Shown here: one piece after another, positions 9,614 to 18,505 of the stretch
How the letters are laid out: every line of letters begins with the position of its first letter
Numbering within the stretch: the stretch's first letter is position 1
NCBI GenBank assembly: GCA_965206365.1
Contig: CBDBJL010000018.1
Coordinates: 341,080 to 405,079, forward strand
DNA length: 64,000 nucleotides
Direction of reading: 5' to 3'
Origin: CBDBJL01 sp965206365
GTDB lineage: Bacteria > Pseudomonadota > Alphaproteobacteria > JABAAW01 > JAHZMA01
Notes under the pieces: generated by a model
The model's input: the letters and a program-made list of their open reading frames with translations, nothing else
What the model was told of the DNA's origin: nothing
The model's database searches: none
Made by a program: the position numbers and the translations under genes

Positions 9614-10216
9614 TTATAGTAACCCAGTACCGTGTAATAATTGTCTGGTTTCAAATAAGGGCAGGCCCATAACCCCACTGGGTGAGCCGCTAAGATGACG
9701 GATAAAGCTTGCAGTTAAACCGTAGAAATGATAATCACTAGCGCGCCCTTGCCATAGATTGCTTGCAAGATAGGTTTCGATTTCGCTGTGTGATAATCGT
9801 TTCATGGAGATGCGAGTTATGCTGATTTTTTGGCTGATTTTTCCGTTTTCATTGTTAGCGGATGCTGGGCTTAGCAAACACACTGCACTATAGGCGCGGT
9901 GGGCACGGCCAGAAAGCAAGTTTAATTGTTGGCGAGCTTGGTGCAGATCTTTGGGTTTTGCGAAAACTCTTCTGCCACAGGCGATCAAAGTATCGCCCGA
10001 TAAAATATAAGCGGTTTTAAGGTGAGTTTGGGCATAATGCTGTTTGGCAGTTTGCGCTTTGCGATAGGCAAGGCGAATCGCAGTGTGTTTTGGAAGCTCG
10101 CCTATCAGGGGGTTTTCATCAATATTACTGGCAAAAACTTCATCGGGAATAACACCAATTTCTGCCAATAATTTTTGGCGTTGCTCGGATGCACTTGCAA
10201 GAATTAGCAAACTCAA
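9614..10216 (-). CDS. maf: Maf-like nucleoside triphosphate pyrophosphatase
   Basis: A 200-residue Maf/HAM1-fold protein, expected to hydrolyse non-canonical or modified NTPs to NMP and pyrophosphate. The substrate-binding N-terminus reads ASASEQRQKLL (usual form ASxSxRR; here Arg-Gln), the metal and phosphate region SGDTLIACGRRVFAKP is intact near residue 70, followed by the conserved LSGRAHRAYSAV. It overlaps the upstream phosphatase gene by 4 bases and the RNase E/G-like gene follows at 2 bases. In most alphaproteobacteria infA lies directly upstream of maf; it is missing here. Confidence 0.92.
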   Translation of the reverse strand: MSLLILASASEQRQKLLAEIGVIPDEVFASNIDENPLIGELPKHTAIRLAYRKAQTAKQHYAQTHLKTAYILSGDTLIACGRRVFAKPKDLHQARQQLNLLSGRAHRAYSAVCLLSPASANNENGKISQKISITRISMKRLSHSEIETYLASNLWQGRASDYHFYGLTASFIRHLSGSPSGVMGLPLFETRQLLHGTGLL

Positions 10217-10689
10217 TCCAGCCCGCCTAAATAATTGTGCAAATGTTCGGGATCATCCTTTTTAAGGGGTAACGGAAACCGAACCAGAATCAACTTAATT
10301 AAGGCATCGCGGGTTTTACGAAAAGCTTCTAATTGTTGTTGGTAGCCTAAATTTGGATTGATCGGGCTGGGAATGTCCCAATGTTCAAGGGTTGTTTTTT
10401 GGCTCCAATTTAAATTTTGGATCGCAAGATTAGAATTTTCCGTAAGAGTGACGACCAAATCAAATGGAGTATATTCTAATCGTTTGATTAATCTTGGTTC
10501 ATGATTCTGGATATTAATATGGATTTCTTTCATTACTGCAATTGCAAAACCATTGACAATCTCATCACAGCTTACCCCTGCTGAGGCAACTTCGAGAGTA
10601 TTGTCATACCAATCTTTCATAATGCTTTCGGCAATCACCGAACGAGACGCATTAAAGTCGCAACAAAATAAAACTGATTTTATACTCAT
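10213..10689 (-). CDS. Low-molecular-weight protein phosphatase/ArsC-like protein
   Basis: A 158-residue protein with the LMW-phosphatase P-loop C10-DFNAS-R16-S (CX5RS) close to the N-terminus. The C-terminal acid loop appears as EHWDIPSP near residue 103. These give the cysteine nucleophile, phosphate-binding arginine and general acid of the family. It belongs to the arsenate-reductase/phosphatase-like protein conserved between the UPF0262 gene and infA-maf in alphaproteobacteria; its physiological substrate is not known. It overlaps its upstream neighbour by 4 bases and maf by 4 bases, so the whole run is tightly coupled. Confidence 0.85.
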   Translation of the reverse strand: MSIKSVLFCCDFNASRSVIAESIMKDWYDNTLEVASAGVSCDEIVNGFAIAVMKEIHINIQNHEPRLIKRLEYTPFDLVVTLTENSNLAIQNLNWSQKTTLEHWDIPSPINPNLGYQQQLEAFRKTRDALIKLILVRFPLPLKKDDPEHLHNYLGGLD

Positions 10690-11177
10690 CTTCCAGTTTC
10701 TTGACGAATATGTAACACGCAGATTAAGGTGAAAAGTTGCCTTGCAGTATCGTGGTTTAGTTCGATTTCTTGATCACAGAGTAAATCATAAAGCAGTTGT
10801 GCACCTTCATTATGTACACTTCGCCTTGCCATATCAATGGTTTCAATTTTGCTAGGCGAATGTGTTTTGATCGCGGCGAAATAACTTTCACAAATTTGAA
10901 AATAATCCCGAACAATTTTGCGAAAACTACTTAAGGGTAACATGACTTTTCCTGAATCTTCATGGCTATCGGCATTGGTTAAGTGCAAACATAATTTACG
11001 GTTATGGGTGATCGATAAATGTAAATTATAAGGGCCTTTACCATATTGTTTACCATAAGGCGAAAACAGATTATTGCCAATTAAATCTTTTAGGGCTTGT
11101 TCTTTTTCCTCTTCAATTTCGGGGATACGGCTAGCAATGCTGTTGGTATCTACGGTGACAGAAAGAATATGGGACAT
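10686..11177 (-). CDS. UPF0262 family protein
   Basis: A 163-residue protein of family UPF0262 (DUF2267-unrelated), conserved in alphaproteobacteria next to hisD and of unknown function. Recognisable blocks are the GPYNLHLSITHNRKLCLHL strand region near residue 54, the LPLSSFRKIVRDYFQICESY helix near residue 80 and IDMARRSVHNEGA near residue 115. No signal peptide or membrane segment is seen. It starts one base after the hisD stop codon and overlaps the phosphatase gene by 4 bases, so it is in the his operon. Confidence 0.85.
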   Translation of the reverse strand: MSHILSVTVDTNSIASRIPEIEEEKEQALKDLIGNNLFSPYGKQYGKGPYNLHLSITHNRKLCLHLTNADSHEDSGKVMLPLSSFRKIVRDYFQICESYFAAIKTHSPSKIETIDMARRSVHNEGAQLLYDLLCDQEIELNHDTARQLFTLICVLHIRQETGR

Positions 11178-11178
11178 C

Positions 11179-12474
11179 TTAATCTAGTAAATCCAAGCGT
11201 GCCAAAACAGTGAGCATATGGGCTTCTAGCCCCTCGGCTTCGGCAAGTGCTGCGGTATGAGGTGCAAAATGGGAAAGACTATCTTTTGAGCATTCAATGA
11301 TTGAGGTCCGTTTCATAAAGCTGCGCGTTGTAAGTCCCCCGTTAAAGCGTGCACTGCCATTGGTGGGTAAAACATGGGAAGGGCCGGCATTATAATCACC
11401 CAAAGCGCATGGGGTGTATTTTCCTAAAAATATTGCCCCGGCATGATGGATTTTATGAGCAAAATCGTAAGGCATCTGCAAAATAATTTGCAAATGTTCC
11501 GGCGCAATCGCATCTATGATTTTTGCGGCAACATCCAGATGATCTACTTTAATGAAAGTTCCATATTTTTCCCAAGATTTTGCAATAATATCTCTACGCT
11601 TAAGTGTGGGTAATCTTGCATTTAGACATTTTTCTACAGCATCTAGGTGGTCTTGATCCATACTGATCAGTGTTGGTTGTGCCATTTCATCATGTTCCGA
11701 CTGAGCTAATAAATCTAGGGCGATCCATTCGGGATTGACATGATTATCGCTAACGACAACAAGTTCGGTAGGTCCGGCAATCATATCGATGCCGACGTGA
11801 CCAAAAAGTTGTTTTTTTGCTGTTGAAACATAAATATTTCCCGGGCCTGCGATCATATCTACGGCCTTGATTGTTTCGGTGCCATAAGCGAGTGCGGCAA
11901 TGGCATGAGCACCCCCGATGGCATAGGCTTCGGTAATTTCTAAATAATGGAGAGTTGCCAAAACTAGGGGATTAAATTCTTTGCCAGAACGGGGTACCAC
12001 AGCCACAATACGCGCTACGCCAGCCATTTGGGCTGGAACAATGCTCATATAGGCAGAGGAAGGGTAGGATGCTTTGCCTCCTGGAATATAGACGCCTGTA
12101 GCACTTACCGGAGTGTAACGGGTACCTAACTCTACCCCATGATCTTCATCACTATAACGTACGCCTTTGGGAAAGGTACGTTCGTGAAAATCACGGACTC
12201 TTTGTACAGCGTTTTCTATAGATAATAAATATTCGCGGTCGCAAGTATTAAAACATTTTTGCATTAATTGGGGGTCAATATGGTAATCATCTGTATCCCA
12301 ATGATCAAATTCTTTGGTGTATTTCAGCACCGCCTGATCACCATGGGTGGCAACATTTTTGAGAATATCGGTAACAATGCTATCCACATTATCGTGCAAA
12401 TGACGGTTTTGGTTTAGAAATTCGGTAAATTTTTCTTCAAAATTATCTGCTGTACTATCAAGTTTAAGTGGCAT
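11179..12474 (-). CDS. hisD: Histidinol dehydrogenase
   Basis: Catalyses the last two steps of histidine synthesis, NAD-dependent oxidation of histidinol to histidine. Family motifs in order: VYIPGGKASYPSSAYM near residue 110, VDMIAGPGNIYV, AGPTELVVVSD, the catalytic LLAQSEHDE (His and Glu), and GDYNAGPSHVLPTNG with zinc ligands. I place the start at ATG 12474 (431 residues, MPLKLDS); an upstream in-frame TTG/ATT extension to 12516 would lie entirely inside hisG. With this start it overlaps hisG by 11 bases, consistent with coupling in a hisG-hisD operon. Confidence 0.96.
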   Translation of the reverse strand: MPLKLDSTADNFEEKFTEFLNQNRHLHDNVDSIVTDILKNVATHGDQAVLKYTKEFDHWDTDDYHIDPQLMQKCFNTCDREYLLSIENAVQRVRDFHERTFPKGVRYSDEDHGVELGTRYTPVSATGVYIPGGKASYPSSAYMSIVPAQMAGVARIVAVVPRSGKEFNPLVLATLHYLEITEAYAIGGAHAIAALAYGTETIKAVDMIAGPGNIYVSTAKKQLFGHVGIDMIAGPTELVVVSDNHVNPEWIALDLLAQSEHDEMAQPTLISMDQDHLDAVEKCLNARLPTLKRRDIIAKSWEKYGTFIKVDHLDVAAKIIDAIAPEHLQIILQMPYDFAHKIHHAGAIFLGKYTPCALGDYNAGPSHVLPTNGSARFNGGLTTRSFMKRTSIIECSKDSLSHFAPHTAALAEAEGLEAHMLTVLARLDLLD

Positions 12475-13171
12475 GGCATATTTCCTCAAAGCGATCAATC
12501 CATTTAATGATATCATTTTTGCGCGTTTTCCATGCTGTGCGGTTTACAACCAAGCGACTAGAAATATTGGCAAGAGTTGTGACTTCTTTTAAGCCGTTGG
12601 CTTTTAGGGTGTTTCCAGTGGAAACTAGGTCTACAATATAGGAACATAGCCCCAATTTAGGTGCAAGTTCAATCGATCCATGCAGTTTGATACATTCGGC
12701 TTGAATGCCCTTTTGTGCAAACCAATTTTTGGTAGCGCGTGGATATTTTGTTGCAACACATACATTCCCATATTGGGGAGTAAGGGGGTTATTTTTAGAG
12801 GTTGTGGGTGCGGCCAAAACCATACGGCAATGTCCAATATTTAAATCAATGGGCATATAGAGATCATCATAGCCGAATTCTAACAAAACATCGCTACCAA
12901 CAATACCAAGATGGGCTCCGCCAGCTGCCACATAGGTTGCGGCATCAAAAGAGCGTACGGTCAATAAATCAAAGCTACCCTCATTGGCTAGAAAGCTTAA
13001 TTTTCGTGATTTTGGGTTGAAAAAATCAGCCTCAGGAAAGATACCTACTTGCTGCAAAATATCACCCAAATCTGCGATAATACGCCCGCGTGGTAGGGCC
13101 AAAACAAGCTTTTCATAAACAGAATAAATTGCATGGCGATCTATAGAACTCTTAAATCCAATATTATTCAT
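12464..13171 (-). CDS. hisG: ATP phosphoribosyltransferase, short (HisG-S) form
   Basis: A 235-residue HisG that commits ATP and PRPP to histidine synthesis. The opening LALPRGRI, the AAGGAHLGIVGSDVLLE segment and the PRPP-binding ELAPKLGLCSYIVDLVSTGNTL are all present. The C-terminal regulatory domain of long HisG is absent, so by family rule it should need HisZ, which is not in this window. It is the first gene of the his–maf operon read on the minus strand; about 125 bases separate it from the htpG stop codon. Confidence 0.93.
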   Translation of the reverse strand: MNNIGFKSSIDRHAIYSVYEKLVLALPRGRIIADLGDILQQVGIFPEADFFNPKSRKLSFLANEGSFDLLTVRSFDAATYVAAGGAHLGIVGSDVLLEFGYDDLYMPIDLNIGHCRMVLAAPTTSKNNPLTPQYGNVCVATKYPRATKNWFAQKGIQAECIKLHGSIELAPKLGLCSYIVDLVSTGNTLKANGLKEVTTLANISSRLVVNRTAWKTRKNDIIKWIDRFEEICHAT

Positions 13172-13296
13172 AATCTATCAAATCAAAAACATCCCAATCG
13201 CGGGAAGTGATATTTTGCGTAAAATTTTGAATCAATCTATCAATACCTTTCAATACTTAAACCTATTGGGTCGTCAGTTTAACATTTTTTGCAAGT

Positions 13297-15174
13297 TTAA
13301 AGATAGGATTTTTCCAACAAATCATTGATTTTTTTACTAAAGATAAGCATATCAGCAGGAGAATCACCATCGAGCATTCTCGCTTGCTCATAGAGAAGGT
13401 AAAGCGTGCTATCTAAATCGGAATCACGTTTTTCTAAAGCATGATTGGCGAGAGCTTGAATTAGTTTGTGGTTACAGTTTAATTCTAGGCGTCGTTTAAT
13501 GGTGCTAGATCCAGCACGATGTACTTGCATTAATCGTTCTAGGCGGGGTGAATTCCCTTTGCTTACAACCAAACGAACAGAGCTGGATTGTAATTTATTA
13601 CTAAGGCGTACAGATTCTACATGATCTCCTAAAGTTTCGGTAAAAGCATCAATTAATGCTTGCATGGCATCGCTAGTTTCCGGGGGGGGATCATCATCAC
13701 TGGTTAAACTTTCATCGGATTGCACCGAATAAAAAGCGCGTTCACGATAATTTCCTATTAAGGAAGGCCAAAATTCATCTACAGGATCATTGAATAAGAA
13801 AACATCGTAGCCGTTATTTTTTACGTTTTCTAAATGTGGACTTTGCTTCATTAAATCCAGATCTTCGCCAGTGAGATAACAAATTTTATCCAAACCTTCA
13901 GGTGAATTATCAATATAATCATCTAATGATATGAGTTTATCTTGTTGCAAAGAATAGCCAAGAATCAAAGGCAAAATTTCATCTTTTTGATTTTCCATTG
14001 GGTCGCATAAACCTTCTTTTAATACGGCGCCAAATTGTTGAAAAAAATCAGTATAGGCAGTAAAATCATCTGCTCTTTTGGTTTTGAGTGCTGCAGTAAT
14101 TCGTTTTGTGAGATTCTTTTTAATTTTCCCTAAAACCGGACTGGATTGAATCATCTCGCGACTAATATTTAAATCGATATCCGAGGCATCAATAATGCCA
14201 GTTGCAAAGCGTAGCCATGCTGGAATTAGAGCTTCGCAATTGCTGGTGATAAAAACTCGTTTCACATAAAGTTTAATTCGTGAAACTTTTTCCGGGTAAA
14301 ACAAATCAAACGGGCGTTTTGTTGGGATAAAAAGTAATCCATAATAATCTAACATACCTTCGGCATGGAAATGCAGATGGAACCAATTTTGATCAAATAA
14401 TAAGGTTTCGCTATGGTAAAAATCATCATAATCTTCGGGCTTGATCTCAAATTTTGATTTCAACCATAAAGCCTCAGAATCATTTACTTGTTCAGTTCCA
14501 CCACTATCTTTTTTTAGATTAACGGGAACGTTAAGGTGATTGGAATAGGTGCGAACAATATGATTAATTCGACTGCTTTCAAGATATTCTTGCGCATCTT
14601 CTTTTAAGGTAAGGGTGATAATCGTGCCAGATGTTAGGGGTTTTTCAAGTTCAAAACCGGTGCCAAATGGCTCGGTTCCTTGATAATCGGCAATGATATA
14701 TTGATCACTACCTTCTGTTGTCCATGATGTAATTTTTTTGCTTCCAGCTTTGCGAGTCAAAAGTTCAATTTTCTCAGCAACCATGAGGGCAGAATAAAAA
14801 CCGACACCAAATTGTCCAATTAAATCAGGCTGATTTTCTTTGTTGGTTTTTGTAAGTTTTTCTAAAAATTTGCCTGTGCCAGAACGGGCAATTGTGCCCA
14901 AATTTTCAATAAGTTCGGCGCGATTCATACCGATACCAGTATCAATAATAGTTAAGATCGATTTTTCAGAATTGGGGATAATATGAACGGCAAAGCCGGG
15001 ATGCTCTTTAAGTAAATCGGGTTTAGAGATGCCTTCAAAACGTAAGCGATCACAAGCATCCGAGGCGTTTGAAATTAGCTCGCGTAAAAAAACTTCTTTT
15101 TCAGAATATAGTGCATTGGCAACTAGATTGAGTAATTTTCCAGTTTCCGCGGTAAACTCTAATATTTCTTCCAT
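13297..15174 (-). CDS. htpG: Molecular chaperone HtpG (Hsp90)
   Basis: Full-length 625-residue bacterial Hsp90. The GHKL ATPase domain shows ELISNASDACDRLRF (Mg-binding Glu/Asn), DTGIGM and GQFGVGFYSALMVA, followed by the middle domain (catalytic Arg region LNISREMIQ near residue 330) and the dimerisation domain with NCNHKLI near residue 580. GAGG precedes the ATG by about nine bases. It is divergent from rpsT, with 300 bases between the two starts. No heat-shock promoter could be identified with confidence. Confidence 0.97.
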   Translation of the reverse strand: MEEILEFTAETGKLLNLVANALYSEKEVFLRELISNASDACDRLRFEGISKPDLLKEHPGFAVHIIPNSEKSILTIIDTGIGMNRAELIENLGTIARSGTGKFLEKLTKTNKENQPDLIGQFGVGFYSALMVAEKIELLTRKAGSKKITSWTTEGSDQYIIADYQGTEPFGTGFELEKPLTSGTIITLTLKEDAQEYLESSRINHIVRTYSNHLNVPVNLKKDSGGTEQVNDSEALWLKSKFEIKPEDYDDFYHSETLLFDQNWFHLHFHAEGMLDYYGLLFIPTKRPFDLFYPEKVSRIKLYVKRVFITSNCEALIPAWLRFATGIIDASDIDLNISREMIQSSPVLGKIKKNLTKRITAALKTKRADDFTAYTDFFQQFGAVLKEGLCDPMENQKDEILPLILGYSLQQDKLISLDDYIDNSPEGLDKICYLTGEDLDLMKQSPHLENVKNNGYDVFLFNDPVDEFWPSLIGNYRERAFYSVQSDESLTSDDDPPPETSDAMQALIDAFTETLGDHVESVRLSNKLQSSSVRLVVSKGNSPRLERLMQVHRAGSSTIKRRLELNCNHKLIQALANHALEKRDSDLDSTLYLLYEQARMLDGDSPADMLIFSKKINDLLEKSYL

Positions 15175-15329
15175 AAAAATATAGACCTCATAATAAATAA
15201 ATACAAAACTCCATGCCTTAAAATTTTAAGGACGAGCTTAATATAAACATGATCGTACTTACCTGCAAGAGATAGATGGAATTTATTTTGTAAGCTTTGG
15301 GTTTCTAAATTTGTCGGTACTGAATCTTC

Positions 15330-15357
15330 TTGACTTCAAAAATGAATGATTTATAGT
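15330..15357 (+). promoter_or_regulatory. Candidate sigma-70 promoter for rpsT
   Basis: TTGACT (15330-15335) and TATAGT (15352-15357) are separated by 16 bases and lie about 120 bases before the rpsT ATG, in the 300-base region between divergent htpG and rpsT. A 14-base tandem duplication containing TATATGATA (15382-15409) lies between the promoter and the gene and could be another -10 region. Confidence 0.45.
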
Positions 15358-15381
15358 AGCTTTTTGCTTGCTGTAAGCATT

Positions 15382-15409
15382 TGTTGTATATGATATGTTG
15401 TATATGATA
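15382..15409. repeat. 14-bp tandem duplication upstream of rpsT
   Basis: TGTTGTATATGATA occurs twice in direct succession in the rpsT leader. Each copy carries a TATGAT-like hexamer. It is too short to call a mobile-element footprint; it may be simple slippage. Confidence 0.6.
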
Positions 15410-15475
15410 CGATATTGGTGCTAGCAGAAAGCATTCTTCTAGTTTTTATCAATTAGCGCGAGAAATAAAGAGAAT

Positions 15476-15745
15476 ATGGCAAATAACGCATCAGCAAGAA
15501 AACGGATTAGGCAAACCATGAAACGCAATGCACGGAATAATGCGTCTGAGAGTAAGATGCGTACGTTTGTGCGTAAAGCGCAAGAAGCAATTCAGGGTGG
15601 AAACCGCCTTGAAGCTGAAAAAGCTTTTACTGTAGCAATGTCGGAGCTACATCGTTGTGTTAGCAAAGGCGTAATGAAAAAGAACACCGCATCGCGGAAA
15701 ATATCAAGGTTAAATAATGCCTTGCGTGTGATTGTCAAAAATTAA
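15476..15745 (+). CDS. rpsT: 30S ribosomal protein S20
   Basis: An 89-residue, Lys/Arg-rich small-subunit protein. MANNASARKRIRQTMKRNAR matches the S20 N-terminal signature and the C-terminus ISRLNNALR is also typical. AAAGAG lies six bases before the ATG. In many alphaproteobacteria dnaA follows rpsT; here the next gene is convergent and its stop codon abuts that of rpsT with no spacing. Confidence 0.97.
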   Translation: MANNASARKRIRQTMKRNARNNASESKMRTFVRKAQEAIQGGNRLEAEKAFTVAMSELHRCVSKGVMKKNTASRKISRLNNALRVIVKN

Positions 15746-16015
15746 CTAATCTTTGTAATACCAATCCCATAGCTCGGTTTTATACCAACCGTTAATATTA
15801 TAAACTTGGATAACAAATCCGTTTAATCGCCCTCCTTCGGCAAAACCTGCTTTTTGTAAGAATTTCCCCATAGGTTCTACGCTTTTGATCATGAACATAA
15901 AGGGGGTTATGATATAATGCCCAGGTTCTGGAAAGGCTCTTAAAAGCTTTTCTGTTTCCGATATCATAACATCCTCCGGGGAATCGTAAGTATAATAGAC
16001 CATATAACGGTTCAT
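15746..16015 (-). CDS. Small protein of unknown function
   Basis: An 89-codon reading frame on the minus strand that ends exactly at the base following the rpsT stop codon. The product is unusually rich in aromatic residues (14 Tyr/Trp among 89; the last eleven contain WDWYY). No signal peptide, membrane helix or known motif is evident. AAGG lies about ten bases before the ATG, supporting translation. I do not recognise the family. Its codon use looks like the neighbours. Real-gene status is likely but unproven. Confidence 0.55.
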   Translation of the reverse strand: MNRYMVYYTYDSPEDVMISETEKLLRAFPEPGHYIITPFMFMIKSVEPMGKFLQKAGFAEGGRLNGFVIQVYNINGWYKTELWDWYYKD

Positions 16016-16152
16016 TTTTAAGTTACCTTAAATTTTTATATAAGTTTCTACGTAATCAAAATTTATGTTAAATTTATCAATGTTCATTATACCTAAAAAA
16101 AGCGAAACTCGCAATCTTTGTTACGGTTACGGTTTTTTCCTAGGAGGATCGA

Positions 16153-16998
16153 TTAGTTTAAATGGTAAATTTTGGTTAAAAGCCGTAACATGCCTTTGCC
16201 AATATTTTGTTGCAACCAATTACGTCCCCATTGTAAAGAATCACTAAATGGCAATTTATGAGCAAGATGCCCATAAGGCCAATCGCTTCCCCAAATTAAA
16301 TAATCAGCTCTTCCCAGCTTGGATATCAGAGTATCAACAAGCCGAACACAAGATTCAGCAGCGATACTAGGCGATTGCTCGGTAAAAATTCGATAAGGAC
16401 GTGTTAGGGTAATAGAAAGTTTTTCTTTTTGCTCGGCACTTGCAGATAGAATTTTATTAAAACCGGGTGATTGCATTGGGTCTAAGCCGTCAACTAAAGA
16501 AAAATGCTCAATGACAAGATGATTAACATTTTCAATGATCGGGTCAAATATTTCGACAAGACGGTCGCATTCAGTTTGTAGTTGCAAAAACCAGCCGGCA
16601 TAATTAATATTGGTAAAGAAATCTTGCCATAGGGCACTCGCGAAATCGGGTGTTGCACGCCCCAGTAAATTAAGTCTGGCACCGATAATACCATGGTGGC
16701 TCATATTCCGGATCATATCGCGATGCGTGTTAGGAGGCAAACAGGCAACACCGCGAAAAAACATATGAGAATGTTTTGTACGCCCTAAATCTAATGAGTT
16801 TAGAAGATAATCATGGTTCAAACCTAAAATTGAAGGTTGCACCAAAAGCGCGCCACCAATTTTGTGGTTTGTTAATTCGGTAATATAATCAGTGATAAAA
16901 GCATTACGTTTTACCGGATAATAAACATGACACATTTCTTGCTGATTACGAGGGTAACAATAAGCGTGACCATCAATTAAATGGGAACGATAGGGCAT
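16153..16998 (-). CDS. Amidohydrolase-family (PDC hydrolase-like) protein with degenerate metal motif
   Basis: A 281-residue protein resembling amidohydrolase family 2 (PF04909, TIM-barrel metal-dependent hydrolases such as 2-pyrone-4,6-dicarboxylate lactonase). The conserved late motif LIWGSDWPYGH near residue 235 is present, as are the RLNLLG and VIEHFSL strand ends. The first-strand metal motif, normally DxHxH, reads DGHAYCY, so the second histidine is tyrosine. Catalytic metal binding may therefore be altered or lost. No signal peptide. A 120-base gap separates its start from the divergent outer-membrane gene. Substrate unknown. Confidence 0.7.
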   Translation of the reverse strand: MPYRSHLIDGHAYCYPRNQQEMCHVYYPVKRNAFITDYITELTNHKIGGALLVQPSILGLNHDYLLNSLDLGRTKHSHMFFRGVACLPPNTHRDMIRNMSHHGIIGARLNLLGRATPDFASALWQDFFTNINYAGWFLQLQTECDRLVEIFDPIIENVNHLVIEHFSLVDGLDPMQSPGFNKILSASAEQKEKLSITLTRPYRIFTEQSPSIAAESCVRLVDTLISKLGRADYLIWGSDWPYGHLAHKLPFSDSLQWGRNWLQQNIGKGMLRLLTKIYHLN

Positions 16999-17121
16999 AT
17001 CAGAAAAATATATTCATTTTTTAAGGTTATTGAGATTATAATTAAAAGTTGGTTATTATAGAACAGAATGGTTATTATTTTCCAGTTATTTTTAATATGG
17101 CTAGACAAAGTTTAAATTTAG

Positions 17122-18405
17122 TTGGTACTAAAGGTTGGTATATATAAATTCCAGTTTTTTTATGATCGCTTTCAGTTGAATATTATTCGTATTTTTTGCA
17201 ATTTTTTGCTCTATTTCTGTGTCATTTTGCAAGCAGAATTTGCGTATGCGCAAATTGATTCATCTCATAAATTATCGCAACCAGCTTTGTCGTTTGGGCA
17301 ATTTTATTATGGTGTCGAATTTGGAAGTATCAAATTACGCGTTGATGAAATGGCTACCATTACGTCTGCAGGCGAAACTGAATTTACGATGGCAAAATTG
17401 ATATTAGGTACTTTTTATGCTTCGGGAAAGTTAGATTCTTATATTGCTGTGCCCTTGAAAAGGCAAGTTGCCGTGGGGGATTTTAAGGGTAATTTTTCAA
17501 CAGGTATTGAAGCTGGGTATCGCTATTATCCTTTGGCTTTGGCAAAAAATTACACCTCTCCTTTTATTGGTGCGGGTTTATCTTTTCCCAATTATACATT
17601 TCATACAGCGGAGGGGAAGGGGAATAAAAAATATCATGTTGCATTCCCAATTATGGCCGGTTATGGATTTTTATTGGGGAATGCTCAGTTCGATGTTGGG
17701 ATACGGCGTGCGCTTCGGCAAGATGGTAAATATTATTTCACCTCGGATAGGGAAGGCTATTTCTACGCTGAGTCTGATGAATTTTTTCTTAATTATAAGC
17801 ATCCTAGCCATTATGCTTCTACCAAACAAAAAAAACAACAATCTGATAAATCTTTTTCAGGGTTCCATCCTTTTTTGGGTCTTGCCCCTTCAGTGGCATG
17901 GTTCACCCAAGGCAATGATGCGGATAATACTCACCCGGCTCTAAGTTCATCGAATTATGGTGCCTTTATGAACGAGTATGTGGTGGGAATGGTAATAAAA
18001 CCAGAATCATGGCAAGGGGATAAAAGGTTGATTGCGCAATTTTCGCATCGTCCTATAGATATTGATTTAGAAGCTTATGGTAAGAAATTTAATTATAAAA
18101 TGGAAAGTAATGGTGTAGAAATGTTATGGAGCCCTTTTATGCGGTTCGGTTTGGCTCCGTTTATTGGTGCAGGCATTACAAATAATCGCATGAATTTTAC
18201 CGATAATGATAATCAAAAATATCAAGGGAGACAAAATCAATATTCTTGGGTTTTCGGTTGGGATATTTTGCCCGATTTTCAAAGAAATTTTTATCTACGA
18301 TTTGCAATGAGATATCAGTCTAAAGTAATCTTACATGATCACGGGCGTGAAATTAAATTTCCAAACTTCGAAGTAAATTATATTAACTTTGTTTGGCAAT
18401 ATTAA
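17122..18405 (+). CDS. Predicted outer-membrane beta-barrel protein
   Basis: A protein of up to 427 residues with a hydrophobic leader (about residues 22-43) ending in an Ala-Tyr-Ala-Gln signal-peptidase I-like site. The mature part has alternating aromatic/glycine strands, repeated barrel-like segments (for example FGLAPFIGAGITNN near 350) and ends in the aromatic Trp-Gln-Tyr expected for an outer-membrane protein. The start is uncertain: the frame has a stop at 17119 and then only TTG codons (17122, 17176), neither with a good ribosome-binding site. An ATG at 17162 is in another frame and stops after five codons. No specific family recognised. Confidence 0.65.
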   Translation: MVLKVGIYKFQFFYDRFQLNIIRIFCNFLLYFCVILQAEFAYAQIDSSHKLSQPALSFGQFYYGVEFGSIKLRVDEMATITSAGETEFTMAKLILGTFYASGKLDSYIAVPLKRQVAVGDFKGNFSTGIEAGYRYYPLALAKNYTSPFIGAGLSFPNYTFHTAEGKGNKKYHVAFPIMAGYGFLLGNAQFDVGIRRALRQDGKYYFTSDREGYFYAESDEFFLNYKHPSHYASTKQKKQQSDKSFSGFHPFLGLAPSVAWFTQGNDADNTHPALSSSNYGAFMNEYVVGMVIKPESWQGDKRLIAQFSHRPIDIDLEAYGKKFNYKMESNGVEMLWSPFMRFGLAPFIGAGITNNRMNFTDNDNQKYQGRQNQYSWVFGWDILPDFQRNFYLRFAMRYQSKVILHDHGREIKFPNFEVNYINFVWQY

Positions 18406-18505
18406 AGTTATGTATAAGAAAGTTTGCCATGGCAAGAGTAAATTTTAAAAAATATCAGCATTATGGAAGTTGTTTTTAGCATACGGAAATTTACTGGGTT
18501 TAATT

